Positions 1-10,523 of a stretch of DNA of 64,000 nucleotides are shown here, piece by piece (positions within the stretch are counted from its first letter, which is position 1; every line of letters starts with the position of its first letter). This DNA is from Kineococcus mangrovi (GTDB taxonomy: Bacteria > Actinomycetota > Actinomycetes > Actinomycetales > Kineococcaceae). The stretch spans positions 310,001 to 374,000 of the forward strand of contig NZ_JBGGTQ010000005.1 in assembly GCF_041320705.1 (NCBI RefSeq). Direction: 5' to 3'. The notes under the pieces were generated by a model that saw only the letters and a program-made list of their open reading frames with translations, did no database searches and was not told where the DNA came from. The position numbers and the translations under genes are program-made.

Positions 1-1
1 G

Positions 2-421
2 GCCCCCGGGGTCTTCCCCACCACGTCTGCCGCGGCCAGCTGCGTGGGCCCTCAACTGGCGATCGGCTCCGACCCCGCCGCGGCGGAGCCAACCGCCCAG
101 GAGAGCCCGGCGCCGGTCCCCGTCCCCGCTAGTGAGCCCCTGCAGGTGTCCGGACAGTGGTTCCACGAGGGCTGCGACGACACCGGCACGGGTGGAGCGG
201 GTTGCGCTGGGCCGATCACGACTTCGCAGAGCCCCATGAAGGACGTGGATCTGGTCCTGACGCAGGAAGAGGAGTCGTGGACGCTGGGCACGGCGGACGC
301 CGCCGGTCAGGCCGAGCACTACGCCATCGGCTGGGAGGTCGAACTACCCGATGACGTCGCGCCGGGTCCGGCCGTGCTCAGCGCTGCTGGCACCGAGGTG
401 ATGGTGCAGGTCAGCGGCTGA
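2..421 (+). CDS. C-terminal part of a probable secreted protein (cut by window start)
   Basis: The reading frame is open from the first complete codon of the window, so the true start lies upstream. About 139 residues are visible. Near the start there is a Cys after a run of small residues (ASCVGPQL), which could be a lipobox or the beginning of the mature domain. An Ala/Pro-rich linker follows, then a compact beta-rich domain with paired Cys and a closing VMVQVSG strand. This resembles small Ig-like domains of actinobacterial secreted proteins, but I cannot name a family. An internal GTG at 44 is unlikely to be the real start because the frame continues upstream. Acidic composition and strong GC at third positions support coding. 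Confidence 0.6.
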   Translation, partial: APGVFPTTSAAASCVGPQLAIGSDPAAAEPTAQESPAPVPVPASEPLQVSGQWFHEGCDDTGTGGAGCAGPITTSQSPMKDVDLVLTQEEESWTLGTADAAGQAEHYAIGWEVELPDDVAPGPAVLSAAGTEVMVQVSG

Positions 422-559
422 CACCTGCAGGCGCAGGGCGGGTGGTTCTCCGCTCACGGCACCATCCGACTTTCGGCAGGAGCGCAGACCGCGACGTCGC
501 CAGCAACCGCCGACCGCGCACCACGCAGGATGACCGTGCGCCGCGCGCACCGCGGGAAG

Positions 560-1006
560 CTACGCCGGCAGCGTGTAGTGAGCGGTGCGCTGCTGACCCC
601 AGCCGAAGCGGCTCTCAGCGATCCAGTCCTGCAGGTGGTCGGCGAGGCGGGCTGCGCACAGCTGCACGTCGATGGACTGCAGCTCACCGCCCGCCCCTGT
701 TGCGGCGTCATCGCTGGCGCCCCACGTCGGGGAGGTGAGCCAGTCCTGGAACACCTCACCGCACGCCAGGACTCGGACCCAGGTCTCGCCGCTGGACCTG
801 TCCTGGTCCCAGTGGACGCTGATGTGCTCCAGCTCGGCGTCGGTCACCAAGGAGGTGACGACCGGATGGGCCAGCCGGTGCTTGAGCTGGCGCAGCTGCT
901 CGTCGTCAGCGTCGGTGATGTCGCTAGGGCCAGGGCTGGTGGTGGTCGGGGAGTCGGGGCCGTAATGCAGCGTCAGCTTGCTGGTGCAGGCCGGTCCACC
1001 GCTCAT
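560..1006 (-). CDS. Hypothetical protein, 148 aa
   Basis: I do not recognise a family. The product is soluble and acidic, with a polar N-terminal third, a middle segment rich in Trp/His/Asp, and no signal peptide or membrane helix. The ATG start at 1006 is supported by a TACGGT box on the same strand (1013-1018) exactly 6 nt away, the leaderless arrangement repeated at many recognisable genes in this window. A longer open frame on the opposite strand covers the same bases but has an Arg/Gly-rich shadow composition. The gene stands alone between the partial secreted protein and a lipoprotein gene. Confidence 0.6.
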   Translation of the reverse strand: MSGGPACTSKLTLHYGPDSPTTTSPGPSDITDADDEQLRQLKHRLAHPVVTSLVTDAELEHISVHWDQDRSSGETWVRVLACGEVFQDWLTSPTWGASDDAATGAGGELQSIDVQLCAARLADHLQDWIAESRFGWGQQRTAHYTLPA

Positions 1007-1012
1007 GGCTTC

Positions 1013-1018
1013 ACCGTA
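1013..1018 (-). promoter_or_regulatory. -10 box TACGGT of the 148-aa hypothetical gene
   Basis: TACGGT on the minus strand lies 6 nt before the ATG at 1006, predicting a leaderless mRNA. No clear -35 box is seen. Confidence 0.45.
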
Positions 1019-1189
1019 AGCGGCATCGGTTGTCGCACCTCGTCACCGACGTCCTGGTCTGCGGGACGACCGGGACGTCACGTGCAGCCCGTCGTGACAG
1101 GACGATCCGTTGTGCGCCGCGAGGGAAGGAGGGCCCGTAGCGTCAGACCAGGGCCACGGGACGTGAGGTGCTGATGCCGCAGGACGGGA

Positions 1190-1666
1190 TCAGGGGGTCG
1201 AAGAAGGCGAGGTGCTGCCCCACACCCCGACGGCGTACTCCACGTCGTCACCGGTCAGGACGTACAGCCGGGTTGGCGTACCTGGCAACTGCTCGGTCGG
1301 GTAGCTGGTGAGCGCGCCGCCGCCGACGCCGCCGCACGGCACGTTGGACTGCGCGGGCCAGACGAACCGGTCGTCACCGAGACCGATGGTCACCGATCCA
1401 CCGGTCTGCTCCTCACCGCAGTCGGCCCCCGCGCTCAGCACGGAGTAGTCGATGCCCTCAGGCAGCTCGAAGACGTGCGAGCCGGTGTGCACCTGCGTCA
1501 GCAGAGCGGTGTCGCCGTCCGGCGGGCTCACGTGCGGAGCCTGGTCGTTGGACGTCACCGGCGCGACCTCGGCGGGGGAAGGTGCGGGAGTGGTCCCGTG
1601 GAGCGAGGAACACGCTGCCGTGGCGAGCAGCACGGTCGTGATCAGTACTGCTGCGCGTCGTCGCAT
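1190..1666 (-). CDS. Putative lipoprotein, 158 aa
   Basis: The N terminus MRRRAAVL is followed by a hydrophobic stretch and a lipobox ATAAC, so Cys19 is the likely lipidated residue and the protein should be anchored to the outer face of the membrane. A Pro/Ser/Thr-rich linker precedes a roughly 100-residue domain with two further Cys, possibly a disulfide. The ATG at 1666 was chosen over a GTG 24 nt upstream because it starts directly at the basic n-region of the signal peptide and has a GGGAGA Shine-Dalgarno sequence just before it. The domain is not recognised and the function is unknown. Confidence 0.8.
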   Translation of the reverse strand: MRRRAAVLITTVLLATAACSSLHGTTPAPSPAEVAPVTSNDQAPHVSPPDGDTALLTQVHTGSHVFELPEGIDYSVLSAGADCGEEQTGGSVTIGLGDDRFVWPAQSNVPCGGVGGGALTSYPTEQLPGTPTRLYVLTGDDVEYAVGVWGSTSPSSTP

Positions 1667-1839
1667 CGTCTCTCCCGAGGGCTGGTCCAAAGCGCCACCC
1701 TAATCACGGCCGGTCCGCGGCGGGTCGATCTGCACATCACACGCGCTCTTCGACAAGACCGCGACAGCGTGGCCATCGTCATGACCGTGACGTCGCCCGA
1801 GGTGTGCTGGGTGAGTGAGCTTGCTTGGTACCGCGGTGG

Positions 1840-2076
1840 TCAGCCGAGGTAGCCGGTCGCGGGGTTGCTGTCGGCAAGGAAGTTGGCGATGGACCGCCGC
1901 ATGTCGGCTTCGGTGATGGCCGAGCCGTTGGAGGTTCCCAGGCTGAAGCCGTAGTCAGGGTTGGGGCCGGTCAGCCAGGCGAAGTGGTAGATGCCGGGCG
2001 CGCCGGACTGCTGCTCGACCAGCCAGTCGTGCCCGTCGACGGTCATGTTCCAGGACGTCATGCTGTCCATGATCAT
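1840..2076 (-). CDS. Small conserved-type hypothetical protein, 78 aa
   Basis: The product opens with several in-frame Met residues (MIMDSM, then MTVDGHDW), so the start is uncertain; the ATG at 2046 would give 68 residues. The body (DGHDW, FAWLTGPN, YGFSLG, ATGYL at the C terminus) looks like a family of short actinobacterial proteins of unknown function that end in NP-TGYL. It is soluble with no signal peptide. No good Shine-Dalgarno sequence is visible and the region upstream is non-coding or decayed, so the gene may have lost its 5' neighbour. Confidence 0.5.
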   Translation of the reverse strand: MIMDSMTSWNMTVDGHDWLVEQQSGAPGIYHFAWLTGPNPDYGFSLGTSNGSAITEADMRRSIANFLADSNPATGYLG

Positions 2077-2502
2077 TCGCCGTTGGTGTTTCCGGCTGAC
2101 TTGGAGGTCATCGCGATGACCGCGTGGTCGTCGACACCGCGGCCAGCGCCACGGCCCTGCAGTCGTGCCGGCTGAGTCCCCGAGCAGGGCACGGTGCCTA
2201 AGACACTTGGCCATGGACGTCCCGTCGATGATCGTCGGTGCCGCCATCGCTTCCGTGGTGCGGGTGGCCCTCCGGCCGCGCGAGCGAACCCGCGTCGACG
2301 ACGATCCTCGCACGTGAGGTTCCTCCACCGATGGACCTGCGGGACGGGCGCGAGGTCGCCGGCTCGCTGCTCGAAACGTGCCGCACCGCGCAAGTGGCGC
2401 GTCGCAACCCGTTCGCGGCTCGTGAGCGGGCCGGGACGTGCCACTCCAGCGGGTGCGCGCCGCGGCTGGGCAGGACGTCACCGGCGCCCGGTGCCGGGCG
2501 GC
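2077..2502. other. 426-bp stretch with no supported gene
   Basis: Open frames here are Arg/Gly/Pro-rich shadows with no recognisable domain, start context or Shine-Dalgarno sequence. It separates the 78-residue gene from the RecB-type nuclease and may be decayed accessory DNA. Confidence 0.4.
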
Positions 2503-3384
2503 TCAGGTCTCCGGCAGCGGCGGTGGGGTGCCCCCGAAGCTGGGACACAGCGCCTTGTGGTCGCACCAGGTGCACGTCCGGCCGGGTCTGGGGCGCCAGT
2601 CGCCGGCGGCCCGGTTGCGCTCGATGGCGTCGGACAGGGCCCGGACCTTGCGCTCGGTGGCGAGCAGGTCGGCCTCCTCGGGCGCGTAGCGCAGGACGTC
2701 GCCGGACCCGAGGTAGACGAGCTGCAGGAGACGGGGCACCTGCCCGCGCAGCCGCCACAGGACGAGGGCGTAGAAGCGCATCTGGAACAGCGCCTTGGAC
2801 TCGAACAGCTCCGAGGGGGCCCGGCCGGTCTTGTAGTCCACGACGCGCATCGCCCCGCCCGGGGCGACGTCGAGGCGGTCGACGACGCCGCGCAGCTGCA
2901 GTCCGTCGCCGAGGTCGATCTGGACCCGCATCTCCCGCGCCTCGGGTTCGAGCCGCGTCGGGTCCTCCAGGTCGAAGTAGCGCTGCAGGAGGCGGCGGGC
3001 TCCCGCCAACCAGGTCGCCAGCCCCTCGGCGTCGGCCGTGGCGGGATCGGCCGCACCGGGGTCGGCGCCGTCGTCGGGGAAGAGCGTGCCGAGGAGCGGT
3101 TCGCGGTCCAGCAGGGCCCGCCACTGCTCCTCGACCATGGCACCCGCACGCTCGGGGGTGCGTTCGCCGGCGGGCAGGTCGAACAGTCGTTCCAGGACGG
3201 CGTGCACGAGGGTGCCGCGGGCGGCGGCGCGGCTGGGGACCTCGGGGAGGCGGTCGATCGTGCGGAACCGGAACAGCAGGGGGCACTGCATGAAGTCCGC
3301 GGCCCGCGAGGGCGACAGCGGACGCCGCGCGGTGGCCGGTGGCGCGGCCGCGCTGTCGTCCAGCTGCGGCGCACCGTTGGTCAC
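2503..3384 (-). CDS. RecB-family PD-(D/E)XK exonuclease with Fe-S cysteines
   Basis: A 293-residue nuclease of the Cas4/AddB/RecB C-terminal type. The core motifs are visible: ARGTLVHAVLERLF (motif with the conserved His), GVVDRLD (Asp), VVDYKTG (the D-x-K signature) and QMRFYAL (the Q-x3-Y motif). Cys34 (MQCP), together with the C-terminal CTWC and a later Cys, fits the four ligands of the iron-sulfur cluster found in this family. It should be a DNA exonuclease or nickase acting in repair. The GTG start at 3384 is preceded at 6 nt by TACAGT. A homologous gene sits beside trmI in Mycobacterium tuberculosis (Rv2119), and here too it neighbours trmI. Confidence 0.9.
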   Translation of the reverse strand: MTNGAPQLDDSAAAPPATARRPLSPSRAADFMQCPLLFRFRTIDRLPEVPSRAAARGTLVHAVLERLFDLPAGERTPERAGAMVEEQWRALLDREPLLGTLFPDDGADPGAADPATADAEGLATWLAGARRLLQRYFDLEDPTRLEPEAREMRVQIDLGDGLQLRGVVDRLDVAPGGAMRVVDYKTGRAPSELFESKALFQMRFYALVLWRLRGQVPRLLQLVYLGSGDVLRYAPEEADLLATERKVRALSDAIERNRAAGDWRPRPGRTCTWCDHKALCPSFGGTPPPLPET

Positions 3385-3390
3385 CGGACC

Positions 3391-3396
3391 ACTGTA
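3391..3396 (-). promoter_or_regulatory. -10 box TACAGT of the RecB-type nuclease
   Basis: TACAGT on the minus strand sits 6 nt before the GTG at 3384. It is divergent from TAGGAT of the protease unit 43 bp away. Confidence 0.5.
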
Positions 3397-3438
3397 GGAC
3401 GTGGGGGTGCTGCCCGCGGCGCGCCCGCGAGCGCCACC

Positions 3439-3444
3439 TAGGAT
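3439..3444 (+). promoter_or_regulatory. -10 box TAGGAT of the M50 protease-trmI unit
   Basis: TAGGAT lies 6 nt before the ATG of a 13-codon reading frame (3451). Transcription would start at or next to that ATG. Confidence 0.5.
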
Positions 3445-3450
3445 CGGTGG

Positions 3451-3488
3451 ATGCGCGTGGTCTGGCTCCGGGTCGTCGGTGGAGTCTC

Positions 3489-3492
<4 letters not shown>
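3451..3492 (+). CDS. Possible 13-residue leader peptide before the M50 protease
   Basis: ATG at 3451 begins MRVVWLRVVGGVS and stops at TGA 3490-3492, overlapping the GTG start of the protease (3489-3491) by 3 nt. The TAGGAT box 6 nt upstream places the likely transcript 5' end on this ATG, so the first ribosomes would translate the peptide and then meet the protease start. That is the layout of a translationally coupled leader cistron. The peptide is hydrophobic and basic. No homologue is known to me. Confidence 0.4.
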
Positions 3493-5673
<2,181 letters not shown>

Positions 5674-5680
5674 CGCGGGC

Positions 5681-5709
5681 GGGGGCGGGGCCTGCGGGGT
5701 CCCGCCCCC
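5681..5709 (+). terminator. Weak GC hairpin after trmI
   Basis: A 9-bp perfect stem (5681-5689 with 5701-5709) and an 11-nt loop lie between the convergent trmI and ThuA genes. There is no U-tract. Confidence 0.45.
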
Positions 5710-5724
5710 TGCGCCGGGGTCGGC

Positions 5725-6453
5725 TCAGAGCACCCACTGCCGGGGCGGGTTCGTGACGACCGGGGCGGCGCGGCGGTCCGTGGTGGGTGTGGCCCAGCGG
5801 ACGCCGTTGGCGAGCACCTGCTGGATCTCGGCCTGCTGGTAGACGGGGTACTCCTGGTCGCCGGGGGAGAAGTAGAAGATCTTCCCCTGCCCGCGGGTGA
5901 AGGTGACGCCGGAGCGGAAGACCTCGCCGCCGGCGAAGGAGCTGATGAAGACGAGGTCGTCGGGGTCGGGGATGTCGAACAGCTCCCCGTACGTCTCCTG
6001 GCGCGGGATGACGACGGGGTGCGGGACGCCTTGGGCGATGGGGTGCGACGGCTTGACCGTCCACACCAGTTCCTGCTCGCCCTCGTTGCGCCAGGCCAGC
6101 GAGCACGTGGTGCCGAGCAGCTGCCGGAAGATCTTCGAGAAGTGCCCGGAGTGCAGGACGAGCAGTCCCATGCCGCCCAGGACGTGCTGCTTGACCCGTT
6201 CCACGACGGCGTCGTCGACCTGGTCGTGGGCGACGTGCCCCCACCACAGGAGGACGTCGGTGCGGTCCAGGACGTCGGCGCCCAGGCCGTGCTCGGGGTC
6301 GGCGAGGGTGGCGGTGGAGACCTCGGCGTCGGGCAGGAGCCGGCGCAGGCCCGCGGCGATCGCGCCGTGCATGCCTTCGGGGTAGTACTCGCCGATGTCG
6401 GGGGGTGAGCTGTTCGCCTCGTGGACGCCCTCGTTCCAGACCAGGACCCTCAT
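5725..6453 (-). CDS. ThuA-like protein
   Basis: A 242-residue member of the ThuA (trehalose utilisation) family, which has a class I glutamine-amidotransferase-like fold. Family hallmarks are the opening [12 protein letters not shown], then [24 protein letters not shown], and the late [13 protein letters not shown]. ThuA proteins occur in sugar and trehalose catabolic operons together with Gfo/Idh dehydrogenases; a 3-keto-sugar-related role has been proposed but is not settled. The ATG at 6453 overlaps the TGA of the upstream dehydrogenase by 4 nt (ATGA), so the two are translationally coupled. Longer in-frame starts were rejected because they run into the dehydrogenase gene. Confidence 0.9.
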   Translation of the reverse strand: MRVLVWNEGVHEANSSPPDIGEYYPEGMHGAIAAGLRRLLPDAEVSTATLADPEHGLGADVLDRTDVLLWWGHVAHDQVDDAVVERVKQHVLGGMGLLVLHSGHFSKIFRQLLGTTCSLAWRNEGEQELVWTVKPSHPIAQGVPHPVVIPRQETYGELFDIPDPDDLVFISSFAGGEVFRSGVTFTRGQGKIFYFSPGDQEYPVYQQAEIQQVLANGVRWATPTTDRRAAPVVTNPPRQWVL

Positions 6454-7535
6454 GCGACCGTTCCTCCGACCTGTTCGACGGGTTCGACCGTGCCGGAGGC
6501 GGCGGAGCGGGCGGCTGCCTCCATGAGCGCGACGCTGCCGAGGTTGGAGCGTCCGGTGACGTCGGGTGCCGCTCCGCCGCGGATGGCGCGGGCGAACTGC
6601 CGCAGGCCCGCGGACCGGCCCCACACGTCCACCGTCGGCAGGTCGACGGGTTCGGCGGTCCGGCCCTGCAGGCCCAGGCGCACCTCGTCGTCGACGGGGC
6701 CGTCGTTGCCGCGCCCGGCGAGGGTGAGGTAGCCGTCCTGGCCCTCGAAGACCCACTCCCCGTCCCAGTGGGTCTGCGGGGCCCGGGAGACCCAGCTGCC
6801 GCGGTAGCTGCACACGAGGCCGCCGTCGAGCTCGACGACGAGGACGGCGGCGGCTTCCTCGGTGTACTTGCTCCACGTGGGGTCGGTGACCTTGGCGTAG
6901 ACGCTGACGGCCTCGCGGCCGGTCGTCATGCGCAGCAGGTCGAAGTGGTGGATCGCCATGTCGTAGATGAGCGGGTGGGGGAACCGGTAGTGCCGGTACG
7001 TGTCCAGGGGGGCGTCGTGGTCCCAGCGCCGGAAGTCGACGTGGACGACGGACAGCTCACCGATCGCCCCGGCCGAGAGCAGTTCCCGCACCTTCTGCGG
7101 GCCGGGGTAGAAGCGGTAGTTCTGGCTGACCTGCAGGACCAGCCCGAGCTCCTCGGCACGGTCCACGGCGGTGCGGGCCTCGGCGACCGTGCCGGCGAAG
7201 GGCTTCTCCACGAGGACGTGCAGCCCGGCGTCGAGGGCTTCCAGGGTGACGGGCACGTGGAAGTCCATGGGGGCGGTGACGAGCACGCCCTCGGCGGGGA
7301 CGGCCTGCGCCGCCTCGGTCAGCGAGGAGAAGCACACGTCGTCGGGCAGGCCCAGCTCCTCCTGGGCGGCCCGCAGCGTCGGCTCGTGGGCGTCGACGAT
7401 CGCGACCCGGTCCACCTCGCTCACCGGGGGGATGGCGTTGCGTTCCCAGTCACCTCCCCACCCGCCGAGCCCGACGTGGATGATCTTCGTCTGCGGGGTC
7501 TTCGAGCGCCCCGGGGCGATGTCAGCAGCGACCAC
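6450..7535 (-). CDS. Gfo/Idh/MocA-family NAD(P)-dependent oxidoreductase
   Basis: A 361-residue dehydrogenase with an N-terminal Rossmann fold ([13 protein letters not shown]) and the family signature VEKPFAGT, followed by the substrate domain containing [12 protein letters not shown], the His-containing catalytic segment. Such enzymes oxidise or reduce sugars and inositols; the substrate here cannot be read from sequence. The start was placed at GTG 7535 because TAGCGT lies 7 nt upstream. The longer open frame adds a Pro-rich tail inside the preceding kinase gene. It is coupled to ThuA, which fits a two-gene sugar module. Confidence 0.9.
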   Translation of the reverse strand: MVAADIAPGRSKTPQTKIIHVGLGGWGGDWERNAIPPVSEVDRVAIVDAHEPTLRAAQEELGLPDDVCFSSLTEAAQAVPAEGVLVTAPMDFHVPVTLEALDAGLHVLVEKPFAGTVAEARTAVDRAEELGLVLQVSQNYRFYPGPQKVRELLSAGAIGELSVVHVDFRRWDHDAPLDTYRHYRFPHPLIYDMAIHHFDLLRMTTGREAVSVYAKVTDPTWSKYTEEAAAVLVVELDGGLVCSYRGSWVSRAPQTHWDGEWVFEGQDGYLTLAGRGNDGPVDDEVRLGLQGRTAEPVDLPTVDVWGRSAGLRQFARAIRGGAAPDVTGRSNLGSVALMEAAARSAASGTVEPVEQVGGTVA

Positions 7536-7542
7536 GATCACG

Positions 7543-7548
7543 ACGCTA
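7543..7548 (-). promoter_or_regulatory. -10 box TAGCGT of the Gfo/Idh-ThuA pair
   Basis: TAGCGT lies 7 nt before the GTG at 7535 and overlaps the stop codon region of the upstream kinase gene (7546), so the pair likely has its own leaderless promoter. Confidence 0.45.
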
Positions 7549-8487
7549 CACGCTGGCCGGTGGCCCGGGCAGGGGGCGGGGGAGGGGCCGGGGAGCCTGC
7601 CTGGGATCGTTCCCGGCGCCGCCGCCCGGCACCTCCACACCGTCACCGGTCAGCAGTTCGCGCAGCCGCGCCACCCGGTGCTGCACCTGCGGGTGGGCCG
7701 CGGGCAGGTCGCGCAGCGGCCCGAACCACCGGCACAGCTGCCGCAGGCCCAGGAGGACGGCGCTGCGCCGCAGGGCGTCCGCACCGACGGCCGGTCCGTA
7801 CCCGCGCAGCAGGTGCGGCAGGAGACCGGCGGGCAGCCACTCACCGTCGTGCAGCAGGAAGTGGGCCAGGTCGAACCACGGTTCGGCGCCCCTGGCCTCC
7901 CCGAAGTCGATGATCCCGGTCAACCGCGGGCCGCGGCAGAACACCGGCGTCACGTCGAAGTCCCCGTGCACCAGCCGCGGGGCGACGTCGAGCGCGACCT
8001 GCTCGGCCACGAGGGTCGCGAACCCGTCGAGCTCCTCGGGCGTGAACAGCGCCCTCAGCCGCCCCGGCCACGGGTCGGGCAGGTGCGAGCGCACGAACTC
8101 CTCGTGGGTGGCGAACTCCGCCCGCAGGGGCCACCGGGGTCCCCGGCGCAGCACGAACCCGAAACCCTCGACGGGGAAGGAGTTCACCGTCCGCAGGTGC
8201 CGGCCCGCCGCCTCCAGCACCGCGGGCGCGTCGCGCACGTCCGCGAGCGCGGCCCCGGGGACCTCCGTCGTCAGGGCGGCCCAGCGGTCCGCGTCCGCCA
8301 CCCGCGCCACCGCGACGAACCGCGGGACGGGGACCCCCGCGGCCAGCAGCCGGGCGTGCAGTTCCGCGTCGGTCCACAGGTCGTCCTCGGGTTCCTCGCC
8401 GAACCGCAGGTACCACGTCCTGCCGCGGCTGCGCACGCGGTGCACGACGGTGCTGCCCCCGTCCGCGACCCGCTCGACGGTGCTCAC
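7546..8487 (-). CDS. Aminoglycoside-phosphotransferase-family kinase
   Basis: A 313-residue APH-fold protein. The catalytic loop LVHGDFDVTP and the metal-binding IIDFGEARG (DFG-like) are present, as are the N-lobe strands with TWYLRFGEE. The Asn that usually follows the catalytic Asp by five residues is replaced by Pro, so activity or metal use may differ. The likely substrate is a small hydroxylated metabolite rather than an antibiotic. GTG at 8487 overlaps the upstream sulfurtransferase stop as GTGA. The C terminus is a Pro/Gly-rich tail of about 30 residues. Confidence 0.85.
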   Translation of the reverse strand: MSTVERVADGGSTVVHRVRSRGRTWYLRFGEEPEDDLWTDAELHARLLAAGVPVPRFVAVARVADADRWAALTTEVPGAALADVRDAPAVLEAAGRHLRTVNSFPVEGFGFVLRRGPRWPLRAEFATHEEFVRSHLPDPWPGRLRALFTPEELDGFATLVAEQVALDVAPRLVHGDFDVTPVFCRGPRLTGIIDFGEARGAEPWFDLAHFLLHDGEWLPAGLLPHLLRGYGPAVGADALRRSAVLLGLRQLCRWFGPLRDLPAAHPQVQHRVARLRELLTGDGVEVPGGGAGNDPRQAPRPLPRPLPGPPASV

Positions 8488-9326
8488 CCCGGGCCGGCGC
8501 CCGTCGCCACCGGCCGGGACGGATCGGTGACCCACTCCGACCAGGACCCCGGGTACAGGGTCCCGGACAACCCGGCGACCTCCAGGGCCAGCAGCGTGTG
8601 CGCGGCCGTCACCCCTGATCCGCAGTACACGCCGGCGACGGCGTCGGGGCCCAGGCCCAGCGCGGCGAACCGGGACCGCAGGTCGGCGGCCGGCAGGAAC
8701 GCGCCCGCGGCCGTGACGTTCGCCGTCGTGGGGGCGTTCACCGCGCCCGGGACGTGCCCGGCCACGGGGTCGACGGGTTCGACCTCGCCGCGGTAGCGCT
8801 CGGGGGCGCGGGCGTCCAGGACGGTGCCGGTGCGGGCCAGGTCGCCGACCTCACCGGCGGTCAGGACGGGCAGCGCACCCGGCTCGACCTGCACGTCGCC
8901 CGGGTCGGGCAGCGGCACCTGCGTGCTCACGGCGAACCCGGCCGCCGTCCACGCCGCCAGCCCGCCGTCGAGCACCCGCACGTCCGCCAGCCCCGCCCAC
9001 CGCAGCACCCACCAGCCGCGCGCCGCGCTCGTCGACGTGGCCGCGTCGTACACGACGACGCGCGAACCGGACCGGACGCCCGCGTCGCGCAGGACCTCCT
9101 GCAGCGCCGCGGGACCGGGCAGCGGGTGCCGGCCCTCACCGGCCCGGCGCGGACGTGACAGCTGCGTGTCGAGGTCGACGTAGACGGCGCCGGGCAGGTG
9201 GCCCGCGGCGTACTCCGCCGCACCGTCGGGACCACCGAGGGCCCAGCGCACGTCGAGCAGGACGGGCGGGTCGTCCCCGGCGAGTTCCTGCCGCAGCGCG
9301 TGGACGTCGATCAGCGGACGCGTCAT
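8484..9326 (-). CDS. Thiosulfate/3-mercaptopyruvate sulfurtransferase, tandem rhodanese
   Basis: A 280-residue protein with two rhodanese domains. The N-terminal domain begins with LIDVHALRQEL and VLLDVRWALGG. The C-terminal domain has VLDARAPERYRGE and the active-site loop CGSGVTA with the catalytic Cys. A CGSG loop is more typical of mercaptopyruvate sulfurtransferases than of CRKG thiosulfate enzymes, so the former activity is favoured. It should act in the cytoplasm, transferring sulfur to thiols or cyanide. The ATG at 9326 has a CACAGT box 6 nt upstream. It is translationally coupled to the kinase gene that follows. Confidence 0.92.
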   Translation of the reverse strand: MTRPLIDVHALRQELAGDDPPVLLDVRWALGGPDGAAEYAAGHLPGAVYVDLDTQLSRPRRAGEGRHPLPGPAALQEVLRDAGVRSGSRVVVYDAATSTSAARGWWVLRWAGLADVRVLDGGLAAWTAAGFAVSTQVPLPDPGDVQVEPGALPVLTAGEVGDLARTGTVLDARAPERYRGEVEPVDPVAGHVPGAVNAPTTANVTAAGAFLPAADLRSRFAALGLGPDAVAGVYCGSGVTAAHTLLALEVAGLSGTLYPGSWSEWVTDPSRPVATGAGPG

Positions 9327-9523
9327 GGCGCCACTGTGCCGCACCCCGGCCACCGGGACGACGCGGTGGACGAGGTGGACGCGGTGGACGCGGGGACGCG
9401 ACCGGCACCCGGGCCCCGCCGAGCGGCCCGTGGGTGCGCTGGGCGCGCTCGGTCCTGGGACCGGCCACCGACGGCCGCCTCGTCGTCCGGCCGGCCCTGG
9501 GCGGGGACCACGGACCGCGGCAG

Positions 9524-9529
9524 TAGGGT
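9524..9529 (+). promoter_or_regulatory. -10 box TAGGGT of the SBF-like transporter
   Basis: TAGGGT lies 7 nt before the GTG at 9537. The -35 region has no TTGACA-like match. Confidence 0.5.
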
Positions 9530-9536
9530 TCCGCGG

Positions 9537-10523
9537 GTGCGCCGCTGGTCCGAGGTCCCCGTCCTGCGACGCCTGGAACCCTTCGTCGTGGCCATCCTGC
9601 TGGCCGTCCTGCTCGCCGCGCTCGTGCCGGCCGGCGGCGCCGTCGCCACCGGGTTCTCGTGGGGGACCACCCTCGGTGTCGGGTTGCTGTTCTTCGTCTA
9701 CGGCGCCCGGATGGCGCCCGCCGAGGCCGTCGCGGGGCTGCGGAACTGGCGCCTGCAGGGAGCGGTGGCGGCCACGACGTTCCTGCTGTTCCCGCTGCTG
9801 GGCCTGCTCCTGGCGTTCCTCGTCGGGGGGTTGCTGGACGACGGTCTCCTCGCGGGGCTGCTGTTCCTGGCCGCGCTGCCCTCGACCGTGCAGTCCTGCG
9901 TCGTGTTCACCGCGCTGGCGCGCGGGAACGTCCCGGGGGCGGTGGTGAGCGCGACGGTGTCCAACCTCGCCGGCATCGGTCTGACCCCGTTGCTGGCCGC
10001 GCTGCTGCTGGGGTCCTCCGGGGCCGGCCCGGACGCCGGGTCCGTCGGGCGCATCCTGCTGCAGCTCCTGGCGCCCTTCCTCCTGGGTCTGGTCGCCGGC
10101 CGCTGGGTCGGGGACTGGCTGCGCGCGCACCGCCGGCGCCTGGGGGTGCTGGACCGCGGCGTCATCGTCGCGGTCGTCTACGCCGCGTTCAGCCGCGGGG
10201 TCCGGCAGGGGGTCTGGCAGGAGGTCGGGGCCGGGGAGGTCGTCGTCGTCCTGGCGTGCGCGGCGGTGTTCCTGGCCGCCGTGCTCGCGGTGACGTGGTG
10301 GACGCCGCGGCTGTGGCACGCCGACCGCGCCGACCGGGTCACGATCGCGTTCTGCGGGTCGAACAAGTCGCTGGCGACGGGGCTGCCGATGGCGACGGTG
10401 CTGTTCGACCCCCACGTCGTGGGTCTCGTCGCGCTACCGGTCATCCTCTACCACCCGCTCCAGATCACCGTCTGCTCGTTCCTGGCCGGCCGCCTCGGCC
10501 GCGCGCCGCTGCTGCAGGGGTGA
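9537..10523 (+). CDS. SBF-like (bile acid:sodium symporter fold) transporter
   Basis: A 328-residue membrane protein with about ten hydrophobic segments. The paired motifs LPSTVQSCVVFTALARGN and CGSNKSLATGLPMA lie at the crossing helices, as in the SBF-like CPA branch close to the ACR3/bile-acid symporter fold. The solute is unknown; relatives move organic anions or arsenite with sodium or protons. GTG at 9537 was selected because TAGGGT precedes it by 7 nt, and it begins just before the first membrane helix. The 3' end overlaps the convergent BrkB-like gene by 90 bp. Confidence 0.88.
   Translation: MRRWSEVPVLRRLEPFVVAILLAVLLAALVPAGGAVATGFSWGTTLGVGLLFFVYGARMAPAEAVAGLRNWRLQGAVAATTFLLFPLLGLLLAFLVGGLLDDGLLAGLLFLAALPSTVQSCVVFTALARGNVPGAVVSATVSNLAGIGLTPLLAALLLGSSGAGPDAGSVGRILLQLLAPFLLGLVAGRWVGDWLRAHRRRLGVLDRGVIVAVVYAAFSRGVRQGVWQEVGAGEVVVVLACAAVFLAAVLAVTWWTPRLWHADRADRVTIAFCGSNKSLATGLPMATVLFDPHVVGLVALPVILYHPLQITVCSFLAGRLGRAPLLQG

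Noticed and set aside
530-1174. A 214-residue + strand frame covering the 148-aa hypothetical gene
   Set aside because: Composition is shadow-like, and the minus-strand frame has a -10 box at 6 nt and normal codon use.
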